64,000 nucleotides of DNA from Rugamonas fusca (GCF_014042365.1 NZ_JACEZS010000001.1:558001-622000), one strand, 5' to 3'; positions 46,942 through 56,218 are shown, counted from the stretch's first letter. Notes: generated by a model from the sequence alone, not told the origin. Numbers and translations: made by a program.

Positions 46942-48642
46942 TTAGAAGGTGGTCTTGAAGGTCAGCACCAGCATGTTGCGGTCCGACAGCGCCGCGTAGC
47001 CGGGCGCCACGGCCGCGATGCCGGTCGGGGTGGTGGCATAGGGGCCGAAGGCGGCGATGTAGCGCAGCGCCAGGTTGTAGCGGTTCTTGTAGTCGGCCAC
47101 GATGCCGATGGCGCGGGTGCCGGAATGGGCCGCCCCGCCGCTGGCGACGGCGGCCTGGCCGCTCAGGCCCACCTGGTAGCTGAGCGGCAGCGAGAGGTCG
47201 AGCTCGGGCAGCGCGCCCAGCCAGGACGGCGTGAACGACAGCGCCAGCGTGCTCGAGGAGCGGGTCACGGCGTCGATATTGGCCGCGCCCGAGGTCTTGC
47301 CGGCCGCGTAGGCGGCCGTCCCCTTGTACAGGTTGAACGGATCGGAGGTCACCTTCAGCACCCGCATCCAGGTGGTTTCGGCCGTCAGCGTGGCGATGTC
47401 GAACAGGGGGGTATGCGGCAGCACGCCCACCACGTTCAGCACCGCGTGCGCCGTGTTGCCGCGCGCGCCGGGCACTTCGCCGTTGTCGGCCAGCGCCCAC
47501 AGGGCCTTGCTGGCCACCAGCGGACCGCCCGGCAGCGCCGTGGCGATCGCGTTCTGGCTCACCAGCGGCATGTTGCGGCGCGTGCTCAGCTCGGCGCCGA
47601 TGCTGACGCCGTCCACGGTCTTGGCCAGCGAGGCGCCGAAGATGGAGATGTCGCTGGCGAAGCTGAAGTGGTATTTGCCCGTCGCCGTGCCCGGCTCGAG
47701 CGCCAGCCATGCCTGGTTGGCGATATCGGCGGTGCGGCGCGCGTACAGGCCCAGCGTGCCGTCCAGCCACTCGGGACTCCAGTGCGCCGACAGGCCCCAG
47801 TCGCCCGTCTTCCTGGGCGAGACCATGCTGCCCTGGGCAAACGGGCCGAAGCGCTGCCCGCCCAGCAGGGCCGCGTCCAGCGAGGACAGGTAGGTGCCCG
47901 ACTCGGCCACCCGCGCCGGTTCCCACTCGAAGAAGGTCTGGGCCGTGATCGACAGCTCGCTGGTGGGCTGGACCTGCACCGTCAGGCCATTGCGGGGACG
48001 GTACAGCTCCTTCGCTTCCGTGCCCGGCGTGGCGGTCGACTTCCAGATGTCGAGCGCATACTGGCCGTACGACACGCCATGGATGGCGCCATACAGCAGC
48101 AGCCCCTCGCCCCAGAAGGCGGTGTGACGGCCGAGACGGACCGACACCGGCACCTCGCCGGCATCGAAATTGGCGAAGCCGAACGCGTCGAGCAGTTCGC
48201 CCGACGGGCCCTGGGCGAAGCGGCGGCTGTAGGGGGACAGCGAGTTGGGGCCGCCCAGGCCATTGTAGGTGGCGGGGCTGTTGGCGTCCGTCGCCAGGCT
48301 GCGGTAGGCCGCGTCGGCCCAGGCCGCGCCGCTCACGCGCACGCCGTACTTCTGGTTGACAACGTAATCGAGTTCGCTCAGCAAATCGAGGCGGTTGGTG
48401 ACGGCCTGGTTCTTGGCGAAGTTGCGGTCGCCGTCGTCGGCCTGCGGGTTGCCGATGATGGCCGGATCGCGCGCCTTCATGCGCACGCCGTAGTTGTAGC
48501 GCACCGTATTATCCCAGCGCAGCACGGCATCCGGATTGCCGGTTTGGATCTCGATCGCCTGGGCCGGCGCGGCGCCGGCGCCGGCCAGCACCAGCGCGGC
48601 CCACGCCAGAGCGGTCAGCTGGAAGCGGTGTTTGTCAGTCAT
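46942..48642 (-). CDS. DUF1302 outer-membrane barrel protein
   Basis: A 566-residue protein starting at 48642 (MTDKHRFQLTALAWAALVLAG), with a signal peptide and then the family opening IEIQTGNPDAVLRWDNTVRYNYGVR (shown here as IEIQTG...WDNTVRYNYG). Conserved pieces are NRLDLLSELDYV and RLGRHTAFWGEGLL, and the C-terminus ends MLVLTFKTTF like a barrel. It probably forms a pore for hydrophobic substrates handled by DUF1329 and the RND protein. It follows the cyclase gene by 89 bases and likely shares its transcript. Confidence 0.88.
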   Translation of the reverse strand: MTDKHRFQLTALAWAALVLAGAGAAPAQAIEIQTGNPDAVLRWDNTVRYNYGVRMKARDPAIIGNPQADDGDRNFAKNQAVTNRLDLLSELDYVVNQKYGVRVSGAAWADAAYRSLATDANSPATYNGLGGPNSLSPYSRRFAQGPSGELLDAFGFANFDAGEVPVSVRLGRHTAFWGEGLLLYGAIHGVSYGQYALDIWKSTATPGTEAKELYRPRNGLTVQVQPTSELSITAQTFFEWEPARVAESGTYLSSLDAALLGGQRFGPFAQGSMVSPRKTGDWGLSAHWSPEWLDGTLGLYARRTADIANQAWLALEPGTATGKYHFSFASDISIFGASLAKTVDGVSIGAELSTRRNMPLVSQNAIATALPGGPLVASKALWALADNGEVPGARGNTAHAVLNVVGVLPHTPLFDIATLTAETTWMRVLKVTSDPFNLYKGTAAYAAGKTSGAANIDAVTRSSSTLALSFTPSWLGALPELDLSLPLSYQVGLSGQAAVASGGAAHSGTRAIGIVADYKNRYNLALRYIAAFGPYATTPTGIAAVAPGYAALSDRNMLVLTFKTTF

Positions 48643-48731
48643 GGTCTGTCTCCTGTTTCTCTTGTTGAAGTCCGGCGCGGGCCGGCTTCTTTTTCTAGGG
48701 TTGGGTGATAACGAAGGGGTTGGCGCGGCGG

Positions 48732-49529
48732 TCAGTCCACAAACGCCACCACGCGAGCCGGCGCGGCGCTGCAATGGGCCAGCTTGATGGGGAAGAAACC
48801 GACCATGAAACCGCTCAGCGGCAGCGCGCCCAGGTTGGTCATCTGCTGCACGATGAACGCTTCGCGCTCGACGATCGCCTTGTGGCCGTCCCACAGCACG
48901 GCCTTGTCCCTCGTCTGCTGGAACTTGCGCGCCATCAGGCCGAACGGCAGGTCCCAGCCCACCGCGTCGGTGCCAAGGATGGTGGCGCCCTGCCGCGTCA
49001 GGTGCAGCGTGCCGGCGCGGCCCATGCCAGGCTGCTGGTAGTACTCGGGGTCGTCCATGCTGTAGCGCTCCTGGCCGGTGCGGATCAGCACCGCGTCGCC
49101 GGGCTGGATGGCGGCGCCGGTCGCCGCCAGCGCCGCGTCCAGCATGGCGACGGTGATCTCCTCGCCCAGCTTGGCCCAGGGCCGCACGTCGAGCACCAGG
49201 CCGGGCCGATACAGTTCACCCAGGGCGATGTCGGTGATGGTGCGCGCCGGCGCGCCGGCGATGCGCGATCCGCTGTGCAGCGGCGCGTCGACGTGGGTGC
49301 CGCAGTGCGATGACATGTCCGTCAGGATTTCCGATCCCCAGCCTTCGCCGTCCGGCAGGTCGTCATGGGTGCAACCCAGGTATCTGCAGAACTCGTCCGC
49401 GCCCTGCTCCCTGGGATGCTGGTATTCGATACGCGGCGCCACCACCACGGCGGCGCCGGCCAGTGCCGGCGGCAGCCTGGCGCGGTTGGCGGGGTCCAGG
49501 GTCTGAGTCAAGTCAATCAAGCGCGTCAT
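48732..49529 (-). CDS. Cyclase/kynurenine-formamidase-like metal hydrolase
   Basis: A 265-residue member of the cyclase (KynB-like) family. The metal-binding signature appears as SSHCGTHVDAPLH, and further typical parts are DLTQTLDP at the start and VLIRTGQERY. These enzymes hydrolyse formamides, cyclic ketones or related bonds using Zn or Mn. As first gene of the minus-strand set it may carry out a ring-opening or hydrolysis step before CoA activation. Substrate unknown; true kynurenine formamidase is shorter and normally lies with kynU/kynA, absent here. Confidence 0.82.
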   Translation of the reverse strand: MTRLIDLTQTLDPANRARLPPALAGAAVVVAPRIEYQHPREQGADEFCRYLGCTHDDLPDGEGWGSEILTDMSSHCGTHVDAPLHSGSRIAGAPARTITDIALGELYRPGLVLDVRPWAKLGEEITVAMLDAALAATGAAIQPGDAVLIRTGQERYSMDDPEYYQQPGMGRAGTLHLTRQGATILGTDAVGWDLPFGLMARKFQQTRDKAVLWDGHKAIVEREAFIVQQMTNLGALPLSGFMVGFFPIKLAHCSAAPARVVAFVD

Positions 49530-49747
49530 GCCGAAGTCTCCTGTTCGTTATTGCGTCTTATGGGAAGCGTAGTGTCGGATCAGCGCGATTGCCGCGATAT
49601 CAGAATTCCGCAAAAGACCGCGCCAACAAAAAAAATTCCGGCCTCATGCCGGCGCGTACAACACTTGGCCACGCATTGCGGAATTCCGATAGCCAGATGT
49701 CCCGGCCGACGCCAGAATCGCCTTCATTTTCAATAAAAGGGGTGGAT

Positions 49748-50764
49748 ATGCGAGTCGTACTGCAAGGCGCCAGGGCGCCACTTCTCTGGTCGCTGCTGGC
49801 CATGCTGGCCGCGCCGGCAAGCGCGTCGGCACAGGCGCCGGGCGCCGCGCCGGCGGCGATGGCCACTGCGGCCGGCACCCGCCTGATCCTGCTGGGCACG
49901 GGCGCCGGCCCCATACCGCGCAAGGACCGCTCGCAGCCCGCCAATCTGCTGGTGGTGGGCGGCCGGCCCTACCTGATCGATGCCGGCAACGGCGTGTCGC
50001 GCCAGCTGGTGCGCGCCGGCTATGTGCCGTCGGACGTGCGCACCGTCTTCATCACGCACCACCATATCGACCACAACGCCGACATGGGCGCGCTGATGTC
50101 GTTCGCCTGGGTCGAGGACAACAAGCGGCGCGACGCCAGCGCGCCGCCGATGCGCTTCTACGGCCCGGCGCCGACGGCGGCCCTGGTGCAGGTGGCGCAG
50201 CAGTTCCTGTCCGTCTCGGAGCGCATCTTCCGCGCCGGCGTGCCGATGGCCCCCGTGGCCGGGCGCTTCGAGGGATACGACGTGCAGGCGCCCGGCGTCG
50301 TGTTCCGCGACGACCGCATCGTGGTGTCGGCCATCGAGAACACGCACTACGCCGGCACGGCGCCGGGCGTCGACAAGTCCTACTCCTACCGCTTCGATAC
50401 GCCCGGCCGCGCTATCGTCTTTTGCGGCGACACTGGCCCCAGCGAGGCATTGACGGCACTGGCCAAGGATGCCGACGTGCTGGTGTGCGAGGTAAACGAC
50501 CTGGACGCGTCCATGAAGGAAGTCGCCTCAGGCATGCAGCTGCCGCCGCAGGCGCTGATGGCGATGCGCCACCATATGGAAGCGCAGCACATTACCCCCG
50601 AGCAGATCGGCCAAATGGCGCAGAAGGCCAACGTGAAATCGGTGGTGCTGACCCACTTCTCGCCGGGACTCGATGGCGAACAGGACCACGGGCAATACAC
50701 CGATGGCGTGCGCAAATACTTTCATGGCCCCGTCATCGCCGGCCATGACCTGCTGGAATACTAG
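49748..50764 (+). CDS. Exported metallo-beta-lactamase-fold hydrolase
   Basis: A 338-residue protein with signal peptide (LWSLLAMLAAPASASA) and an MBL fold of the RNase Z/arylsulfatase-like type: TRLILLGTGAGP, YLIDAGNGVSRQLV, the zinc site THHHIDHNADMG, VFCGDTGPSEAL and VVLTHFSPGL. It would hydrolyse an ester, lactone or phosphate outside the cytoplasm. It is transcribed away from the cyclase operon, with a 218-base gap that must hold both promoters. An in-frame GTG at 49742 is an alternative start. Confidence 0.85.
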   Translation: MRVVLQGARAPLLWSLLAMLAAPASASAQAPGAAPAAMATAAGTRLILLGTGAGPIPRKDRSQPANLLVVGGRPYLIDAGNGVSRQLVRAGYVPSDVRTVFITHHHIDHNADMGALMSFAWVEDNKRRDASAPPMRFYGPAPTAALVQVAQQFLSVSERIFRAGVPMAPVAGRFEGYDVQAPGVVFRDDRIVVSAIENTHYAGTAPGVDKSYSYRFDTPGRAIVFCGDTGPSEALTALAKDADVLVCEVNDLDASMKEVASGMQLPPQALMAMRHHMEAQHITPEQIGQMAQKANVKSVVLTHFSPGLDGEQDHGQYTDGVRKYFHGPVIAGHDLLEY

Positions 50765-50841
50765 CGCGGCCTGGCTGGCCGAGGCGGGTACATGCGTCGG
50801 TCGCCAAGAGTTTTTAACGTGAAGGGCAATTAGAGGGGATT

Positions 50842-52050
50842 ATGAAAAGACTCATACTAGCAAGCGCAATCTGCGCCGCGTTCGGCAGCGCCCACGCGGG
50901 CGCCATGGACGACGGCAATCTCACCATCGGCGGCTTCGGCACGCTGGGCGTGGCCAAGACGAATACCGACAAGGCCCAATTTTCCCGCTACAACCAGTAC
51001 GAAGGCGTGGCCGACCAGGCCCGCATCGGCCTCGACACCAACCTGGGCCTGCAAGCGAGCTACAAGGTCAACGATGACCTGTCGGGCACGGTGCAAGTGC
51101 TGACCCGCAAGAACACCAGCCCCACCTTCACCACGGACCTGACCTGGGCCTTCCTCAAGTACAAGATCAGCGATGAACTGAATGTGCGCGTGGGCCGGGT
51201 CGTGCTCCCGACCTTCCTGATCTCGGACTACCAGAACGTGGGCTACGCCAACACGATGATGCGCCCGCCGGTCGAGATGTACGACCAGGACCCCATCGAG
51301 AGCGCCGACGGCGCCGACTTCAACTACCAGCACGCCTTTGGCGACACCAACTTCACGGCCCAGGGTGTAGCCGGCGTCAGCCGCGGCAAGCTGGTGGCGG
51401 CCGGCACCAGCACGGTGGGCACTTACCGCGCCCCGGTCATGGGCCTGAGCCTGGCCATCGAGCACGGTCCCGTCACGCTGCGCGTGGCCCACCTGGAAGC
51501 GAAGATGAGCAGCAACGACGTGACTCCGCTCATGCAGCTGCAAGCGACGTTGAGCACGCTGGGCTTCCCCACGCTGGCCCGTGACATCGGGGTCAACAAC
51601 AGCAAGAAGGTGACGTTTACGGAAGTGGGCATGACGCTGGACTGGAACAACGTGGTGGGTCAGGCCGAATATGGCATGCGCCGCGCCAAGGACCCCATCT
51701 ACGTCCCCGACAACAACGCCTGGTACGCCATGCTCGGCTACCGCATGGGCAAGGTGCTGCCCTACTACAGCCACGCCGCCGTCACCCAGCATGGCCGCTC
51801 GGTGACGCTGCCGGCCGGCTTCCCGGCCGCCGGCGCCCTGTTCAATGTCGTCAACGGCCTGCTGACGGCGTCCGAGCAGAGCACCGACCTGGTCGGCGTA
51901 CGCTGGGACTTCGCCAAGAACGTGGCCATGAAGTTCCAGCTCGACCGCGTCAAGCCCAAGACCAAGACCGGCACCCTGATCAACGGCCCCGCGACGGGAT
52001 TGAAGGACACGGTCAACGTGGTGGCCGCTTCGCTTGATTTCGTATTCTGA
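50842..52050 (+). CDS. Porin-like outer-membrane protein
   Basis: A 402-residue barrel protein with signal peptide (MKRLILASAICAAFGSAHA), start LTIGGFGTLGVAKTNTD and terminal ASLDFVF. The alternating strands and the RIGLDTNLGLQASYKV and VRVGRVVLPTFLISDYQNVG segments fit a Gram-negative porin. It lies 78 bases after the MBL gene and just before a small PstS-like gene, so it may admit the substrate of the catabolic block. Specific ligand unknown. Confidence 0.82.
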   Translation: MKRLILASAICAAFGSAHAGAMDDGNLTIGGFGTLGVAKTNTDKAQFSRYNQYEGVADQARIGLDTNLGLQASYKVNDDLSGTVQVLTRKNTSPTFTTDLTWAFLKYKISDELNVRVGRVVLPTFLISDYQNVGYANTMMRPPVEMYDQDPIESADGADFNYQHAFGDTNFTAQGVAGVSRGKLVAAGTSTVGTYRAPVMGLSLAIEHGPVTLRVAHLEAKMSSNDVTPLMQLQATLSTLGFPTLARDIGVNNSKKVTFTEVGMTLDWNNVVGQAEYGMRRAKDPIYVPDNNAWYAMLGYRMGKVLPYYSHAAVTQHGRSVTLPAGFPAAGALFNVVNGLLTASEQSTDLVGVRWDFAKNVAMKFQLDRVKPKTKTGTLINGPATGLKDTVNVVAASLDFVF

Positions 52051-52063
52051 GAAGGAGGATGCC

Positions 52064-52471
52064 ATGAAACTGCTGATCCAAACCTCCCTGCTGTGCGCCC
52101 TGTCGGCCGCCGCCCTCTCGGCCGGTGCCGAAACGGTGGTCATCGTGAGCAAGCAGAACCCGGCCACGCGCATGTTCTCGGAACAGGCGTCCCAGTTCTT
52201 CCTCGGTAAGTCGGCCATGTTCACGCCCATCGACCAGGCGGAAGGCTCGGCCATCCGCGCCGACTTCTACCGCAAGGTGGCCGACAAGGATCCGGCCCAG
52301 GTCAAGGCCATCTGGTCCAAGCTGGTATTTACCGGCAAGGCCACGCCGCCGAAGGAATATGCCTCCAATGCCGAGATCAAGAAGGCCGTCGCCGCCGATC
52401 CCAAGGCCATCGCCTACATCGACAAGGCGGCCGTGGACGATACCGTCAAGGTCATCCTGACCCTGCCGTAG
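52064..52471 (+). CDS. Small periplasmic PstS-like protein
   Basis: A 135-residue exported protein (MKLLIQTSLLCALSAAALSAGA) resembling the second lobe of phosphate-binding proteins: TVVIVSKQNPATRM, FYRKVADKDPAQVKAIWSKL, AIAYIDKAAVDDTVKVIL. It is far too short to be a full PstS. Such proteins are commonly paired with a porin-like gene in Burkholderiales, as here (13-base gap, strong AAGGAGG). It is probably a periplasmic accessory; no ABC permease is nearby. Confidence 0.75.
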   Translation: MKLLIQTSLLCALSAAALSAGAETVVIVSKQNPATRMFSEQASQFFLGKSAMFTPIDQAEGSAIRADFYRKVADKDPAQVKAIWSKLVFTGKATPPKEYASNAEIKKAVAADPKAIAYIDKAAVDDTVKVILTLP

Positions 52472-52484
52472 CGGTTGGCGCGTT

Positions 52485-52518
52485 GCGCGCCCCGCCCCGA
52501 CCGGGGCGGCGGGCGCGC
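52485..52518 (+). terminator. GC-rich hairpin after the porin operon
   Basis: A nearly perfect 16-base-arm palindrome (GCGCGCCCCGCCCCG then its inverse with one bulge), 14 bases after the PstS-like stop. The stem is very stable but no T run follows, so termination strength is uncertain. Confidence 0.55.
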
Positions 52519-52543
52519 AGCAGGGGTAAAAGTCCCGGATACG

Positions 52544-52569
52544 AAAAAGGCCAGTCCGAAGACTGGCCT
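52544..52569 (-). terminator. Intrinsic terminator of the tRNA-Pro gene
   Basis: On the minus strand AGGCCAGTC-TTCG-GACTGGCCT is followed by a T run: a textbook rho-independent terminator with a UUCG tetraloop. It lies 16 bases beyond the tRNA 3' end and is the original tRNA terminator. Confidence 0.85.
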
Positions 52570-52584
52570 ATCCGTTGAATCTAT

Positions 52585-52629
52585 TGGTCGGGGCGAGAAG
52601 ATTCGAACTTCCGACCCCTTGCACCCCAT
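52585..52629 (-). other. Attachment site: 3' fragment of tRNA-Pro(GGG)
   Basis: Read on the minus strand, 45 bases run from the anticodon loop (ATGGGGT, anticodon GGG) through the anticodon-stem 3' arm GCAAG, the variable loop, the T arm (TTCGAATC) to CGCCCCGACCA. The 5' half of the tRNA is missing: sequence beyond 52629 does not pair. An integrase gene begins 170 bases away. This is the classical footprint of island insertion in a tRNA 3' half, so 52585-52629 is one att site and the restored tRNA should lie at the other end of the island, beyond the window. Confidence 0.82.
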
Positions 52630-52797
52630 TCGCTTCTGTGCTCATCCGTATACATCCGCAGCAAGTTTTCATGAATTACAAAACACCATCAAATCAATAA
52701 CTTGCAGCTCATCAATATCCGCCGGCATTCATCTTGATACGCTGGAAGCGAATGATTTTTAGTGTATACCTAGTGCACGGAGGCTGGAGGGAAACAG

Positions 52798-54222
52798 ATG
52801 AAAGGGAAGTTGACCGCGCGCGAAATTGCCGCCTTTCGCCCCTCTGACCGGTCGCAGCGGATCGAGGTGGACACTGGCTTGCAGCTACGCATCTCGCCCG
52901 ATGGCACCAAGATCTGGGTGGTCCGCTACTCAGCCGCCGGGCGCCAGCGTGACTATCGGCTCCCCAAGCCCTACGGGCCCCATACCGACGACAGCCACCT
53001 CTCCTTGGCCGACGCCAGGAGCGAAGCGGCCGCCATCCACGTCCTCGCCCGTCAGGGCATCGACATTCAGGTGCAGGCGGAAGAACAACGAAAGGCAGAG
53101 CGAAAACAGCGGGAAGAACAGCAAGCCGCCGAGGCGGCACGCCGGCAGAAGGAACAGCAGGAAAATCTGACCTTCCGGCAGATGTACGACGCCTGGCTGG
53201 CCGACGGCGTCCGCCGAAAAAACGATAATGCCCAGATCAAGCGCGCCTTTCAGGCCGACGTCCTGCCCAAGATAGGAGAACTGCCTGTCCGCGCATTGAC
53301 CGAAAATGAACTGCGCACGATCCTGCGCACCATCGTCGAGCGCGGCGCCAACCGCGCCGCCGTCATCGTCCGCAACGACCTCACCCAAGCCTTTTCCTGG
53401 GCCGAGAAGCGCCAGCCCTGGCGCAAGCTGCTCATCGAAGGCAACCCTATGGAGCTGATCGAGATCGAAAAGATCGTCAGTCCTGACTTCGACCTCGACA
53501 ACCAGCGAGACCGCGTCCTCGCGCCAACGGAAATCCGGGAGCTGCACCACATACTCCAACAGATGCAGGACCAGTACGACAAAGCCCCCAACAAACGCAC
53601 TTGCAAACAGCCGCTGGAAAAGACCACCCAGTACGCCATCTGGATCATGCTGTCCACCCTATGCCGGGTCGGCGAACTGACGATGGCCCGATGGGAACAT
53701 ATCGATTTCAACACCGCGAAATGGTTCATCCCGCGCCAGAACGTCAAGAGACGGGTGGCCAACCTTGATGTCTTCCTCTCCGACTTCTCGCTCGAGCAGT
53801 TTAAGCTTCTCCACGAAATCACCGGCCACACCCCGTGGTGCTTTCCAGCGAGGGACACGCTCAGCCATCTCGCCCCCAAGTCTATCGCCAAGCAAATCGG
53901 CGACCGCCAAACCAGGTTCAAAAATAGCCGCGACGGCAGCGCGCGCAAGCCGATGAAAAACCGGCGCCACGACGATTCCCTAGTGCTGGGCAACGGTGAA
54001 TTCGGCGCATGGACACCGCACGATTTACGTCGCACTGGCGCCACCTTGATGCAGGCCCTTGGGGTCTCATTGGAAGTCATCGACCGTTGCCAGAACCACG
54101 TCCTCCCTGGCAGTAAAGTGCGACGCCATTACCTACATCACGACTATGCGATCGAAAAGCGCGATGCTTGGAATTTGCTAGGCTCCCGCATATCCGATAT
54201 CTTGACGGACGAAGACCATTAA
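52798..54222 (+). CDS. int: Tyrosine integrase of a tRNA-targeting genomic island
   Basis: A 474-residue P4-type integrase. An N-terminal arm-binding domain (GLQLRISPDGTKIWVVRYS), a Gln/Glu/Arg-rich linker (residues 95-122), a core-binding domain (LTFRQMYDAWLADGV) and a catalytic domain follow. Catalytic residues: Arg in LCRVGELTMARWEHID, HDLRRTGATL, and Tyr in the KVRRHYLHHDY region. The family normally integrates into tRNA 3' ends, consistent with the adjacent tRNA-Pro fragment. It appears intact. Confidence 0.93.
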   Translation: MKGKLTAREIAAFRPSDRSQRIEVDTGLQLRISPDGTKIWVVRYSAAGRQRDYRLPKPYGPHTDDSHLSLADARSEAAAIHVLARQGIDIQVQAEEQRKAERKQREEQQAAEAARRQKEQQENLTFRQMYDAWLADGVRRKNDNAQIKRAFQADVLPKIGELPVRALTENELRTILRTIVERGANRAAVIVRNDLTQAFSWAEKRQPWRKLLIEGNPMELIEIEKIVSPDFDLDNQRDRVLAPTEIRELHHILQQMQDQYDKAPNKRTCKQPLEKTTQYAIWIMLSTLCRVGELTMARWEHIDFNTAKWFIPRQNVKRRVANLDVFLSDFSLEQFKLLHEITGHTPWCFPARDTLSHLAPKSIAKQIGDRQTRFKNSRDGSARKPMKNRRHDDSLVLGNGEFGAWTPHDLRRTGATLMQALGVSLEVIDRCQNHVLPGSKVRRHYLHHDYAIEKRDAWNLLGSRISDILTDEDH

Positions 54223-54271
54223 TCTTGACGGTGGGATTGGTATTGACGCGCGTCGCAGAAGGAAACACTGC

Positions 54272-54466
54272 CGAATGCGCTGCTGCTCGGCGGTAAGTGG
54301 TTTGCCAATGCCTGGCTGGCCGTTCTGCTCGGCGCCGTACTGCGTCAGCCAGCGCCGGATCGCCGTCTGGCCGATGCTCATGCTTTCGCTGACGTTCTGG
54401 ACGCTCAGGCCTTGTTCCTTGATCATCCGAACCACTTCCAGCTTCAGGCTCGGCTCGAATGTCTTA
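54272..54466 (-). pseudogene. IS3-family OrfA fragment
   Basis: Encodes the HTH part of an IS3-type OrfA (SLKLEVVRMIKEQGLS, MSIGQTAIRRWLTQYGAEQ, GIGKPLTAEQQRIRQ) and then loses homology where the leucine zipper should begin. The beginning lies against the 81-base tandem repeat. Without OrfB it cannot transpose. Confidence 0.75.
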
Positions 54467-54626
54467 AAGTGGACCCATCGGTCAAGACAATATTTCAGCG
54501 AGTTTAAGCTGTGTCCGTTTCCAATGCCGCAGCTGGTCGGCGCTGTAAAGTGGACCCATCGGTCAAGACAATCTTTCAGCGAGTTTAAGCTGTGTCCGTT
54601 TCCAATGCCGCAGCTGGTCGGCGCTG
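54465..54626. repeat. Tandem duplication of an 81-base IS end
   Basis: Two copies, 54465-54545 and 54546-54626, differ at one position (TATTTC versus TCTTTC). Each begins TAAAGTGGACCCATCGGTCA. The unit is the terminal region of the IS3-type element that precedes OrfA, so the duplication probably arose at the junction of two copies of the IS. Confidence 0.85.
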
Positions 54627-54696
54627 CCCCGTGATTCCACTTCCGTGCCACTGGAGGGCATCATCCTCCAGTGGCCGCCCCCGGCAGGGCTTGTTT

Positions 54697-54860
54697 TCAC
54701 GCTGCCTCGAGCACCGCCACTTCCGTGCTGCCGTACTTGTCGACGATCAGCGCACCACCTCCGATACCACTGCGGTAGACGCTGGCCGGCGTCTGGTAGC
54801 CAAGGGACTGGTGAGGCCGCTCTTCGTTGTAGAACGCGAAGTACTGCGCCAAGCCGATCG
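54697..54860 (-). pseudogene. IS3-family OrfB C-terminal fragment
   Basis: The last 50 or so codons of an IS3-type transposase, recognisable by LAQYFAFYNEERPHQSLGY and TPASVYRSG. Homology starts near 54860, where it meets the truncated ArdC-like gene on the other strand. It lies upstream of the OrfA fragment in reading direction, so the two come from neighbouring head-to-tail copies, not from one element. Confidence 0.8.
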
Positions 54861-54898
54861 TCGACGCGCGTGGAGAGCAGGTCAAAGAATCGGTCCGG

Positions 54899-56182
54899 TT
54901 GGAGCGCCCACGTGTGTTCTTTGCTACGGTGTTCAACGCAGAGCAGATCGAGGGATTGCCGCCGATCGAGCGCCGGGAGCAGACCTGGAACCCCATCGAG
55001 CGCGCCGAACAGATCCTGCTGACATCCGGCGCTACTGTGCACCACGGCGAATACGACCGCGCCTTCTACCGCCCGTCAACAGACAGCATTCATCTGCCGG
55101 ACAAGGAACAGTTCCCGACGGCCGACAATTACTACGCCACTGCATTGCATGAGCTGGGCCACTGGACCGGACATGAATCGCGTCTCTCGCGGGACTTGGT
55201 GCATCCATTTGGCAGCGAAGGTTACGCGAAGGAGGAACTGCGCGCGGAGATAGCGAGCATGATCCTCGGCGACGCGATTGGAATCGGGCACGACACCAAG
55301 CAGCACGCCGCTTACGTGAACTCCTGGATTAAGGTCTTGCAGGACGATCCGCTGGAGATATTCCGCGCGGCGGCCGACGCGGAAAAAATCCAGGACTTCG
55401 TCCTCGGCCTAGACGAGAAACTGGTCCAGGACGAGTCGGCTCAGATGGGCCGGCAGAACGCGGCCAGCGCGGAGCAGGCACCGGTATCGGCCGTGCAAAA
55501 CGCAACGGAGGTTGACATGGGCATTCCCCGAGAAGGCATGGATGCGGATGGCGCGACTCTGCGCGTTGAAGCGTGGACTGTGGCGCGCGTGGAGCAAGGG
55601 ACGCTGCTGCGGGCGCTGGACCAGGCGAGCCCCGAGCAGGTGGAAAAGATGCGCAGCGTGCTGCAGGCCATGAGTCCGGTGGATGCGGAAAACCCGTTCT
55701 GGCAAAGGCACGCCTTGCCTGCCGATGGCGAGGCCACGCAAGAGAAAATCGAACGGGCGTCCGAAGCAGCCGAGCAGCGCCTGGTCGACGCTCCCTTGGC
55801 GGCCGCGCGACTTGGCCCGCCCACTGGCCGCGCATATGGGCGTGAACGCGGTGGCGACGCAGACGAACTGGCGCGCGAATCGGAAGATGCACTCGGCTTT
55901 CCACTGCCGGCGGACTGGAACGGGCGCGTCCGAGTCGATGGCTTCGGAACCGAGACGCTTGAGGGCGAACAGGTCTTCACGACGCTGCTGCCCAAGGGCG
56001 CGCGGCCGGACGGCTGGGGAGTGTTCGCGCAACACGTCGACGGCGGCTTTGCCATGCTGGCATCGTTTGGTTCGGAACGCGAAGCCGACGAACTGGCGGA
56101 ACGCCTGGCTCTGATCGATGCCCACTCGACGGCAACCGAGCACGAGAAGGCAGCCAAACTCGCCCGTAACGTCTGGACGTAG
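54899..56182 (+). pseudogene. ArdC-like antirestriction/zincin protein, N-terminally truncated
   Basis: The 427 readable residues begin at TTG 54899 inside what should be the middle of the gene. Residues 1-130 are the ArdC-type zincin-like domain (QTWNPIERAEQIL, HHGEYDRAFY, and the HExxH metal site in ATALHELGHWTGHESRL, with a downstream Glu in EELRAEIAS). The N-terminal ssDNA-binding ArdC half is missing, replaced by the IS3 fragment. The C-terminal 250 residues are acidic and Ala-rich, with a RPDGWGVFAQHVDGGF segment, as in plasmid TraC/large ArdC proteins. ArdC proteins protect incoming conjugative DNA; this copy marks the element's conjugative origin and is probably inactive. Confidence 0.72.
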
Positions 56183-56218
56183 GTAGCCCTGGCCGCCAAA
56201 GTAGTTCCCACTACTTTT

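Noticed and set aside
50857-52254. A 465-codon minus-strand open frame
   Set aside because: Antisense to the porin gene; translation shows only shadow-type composition.
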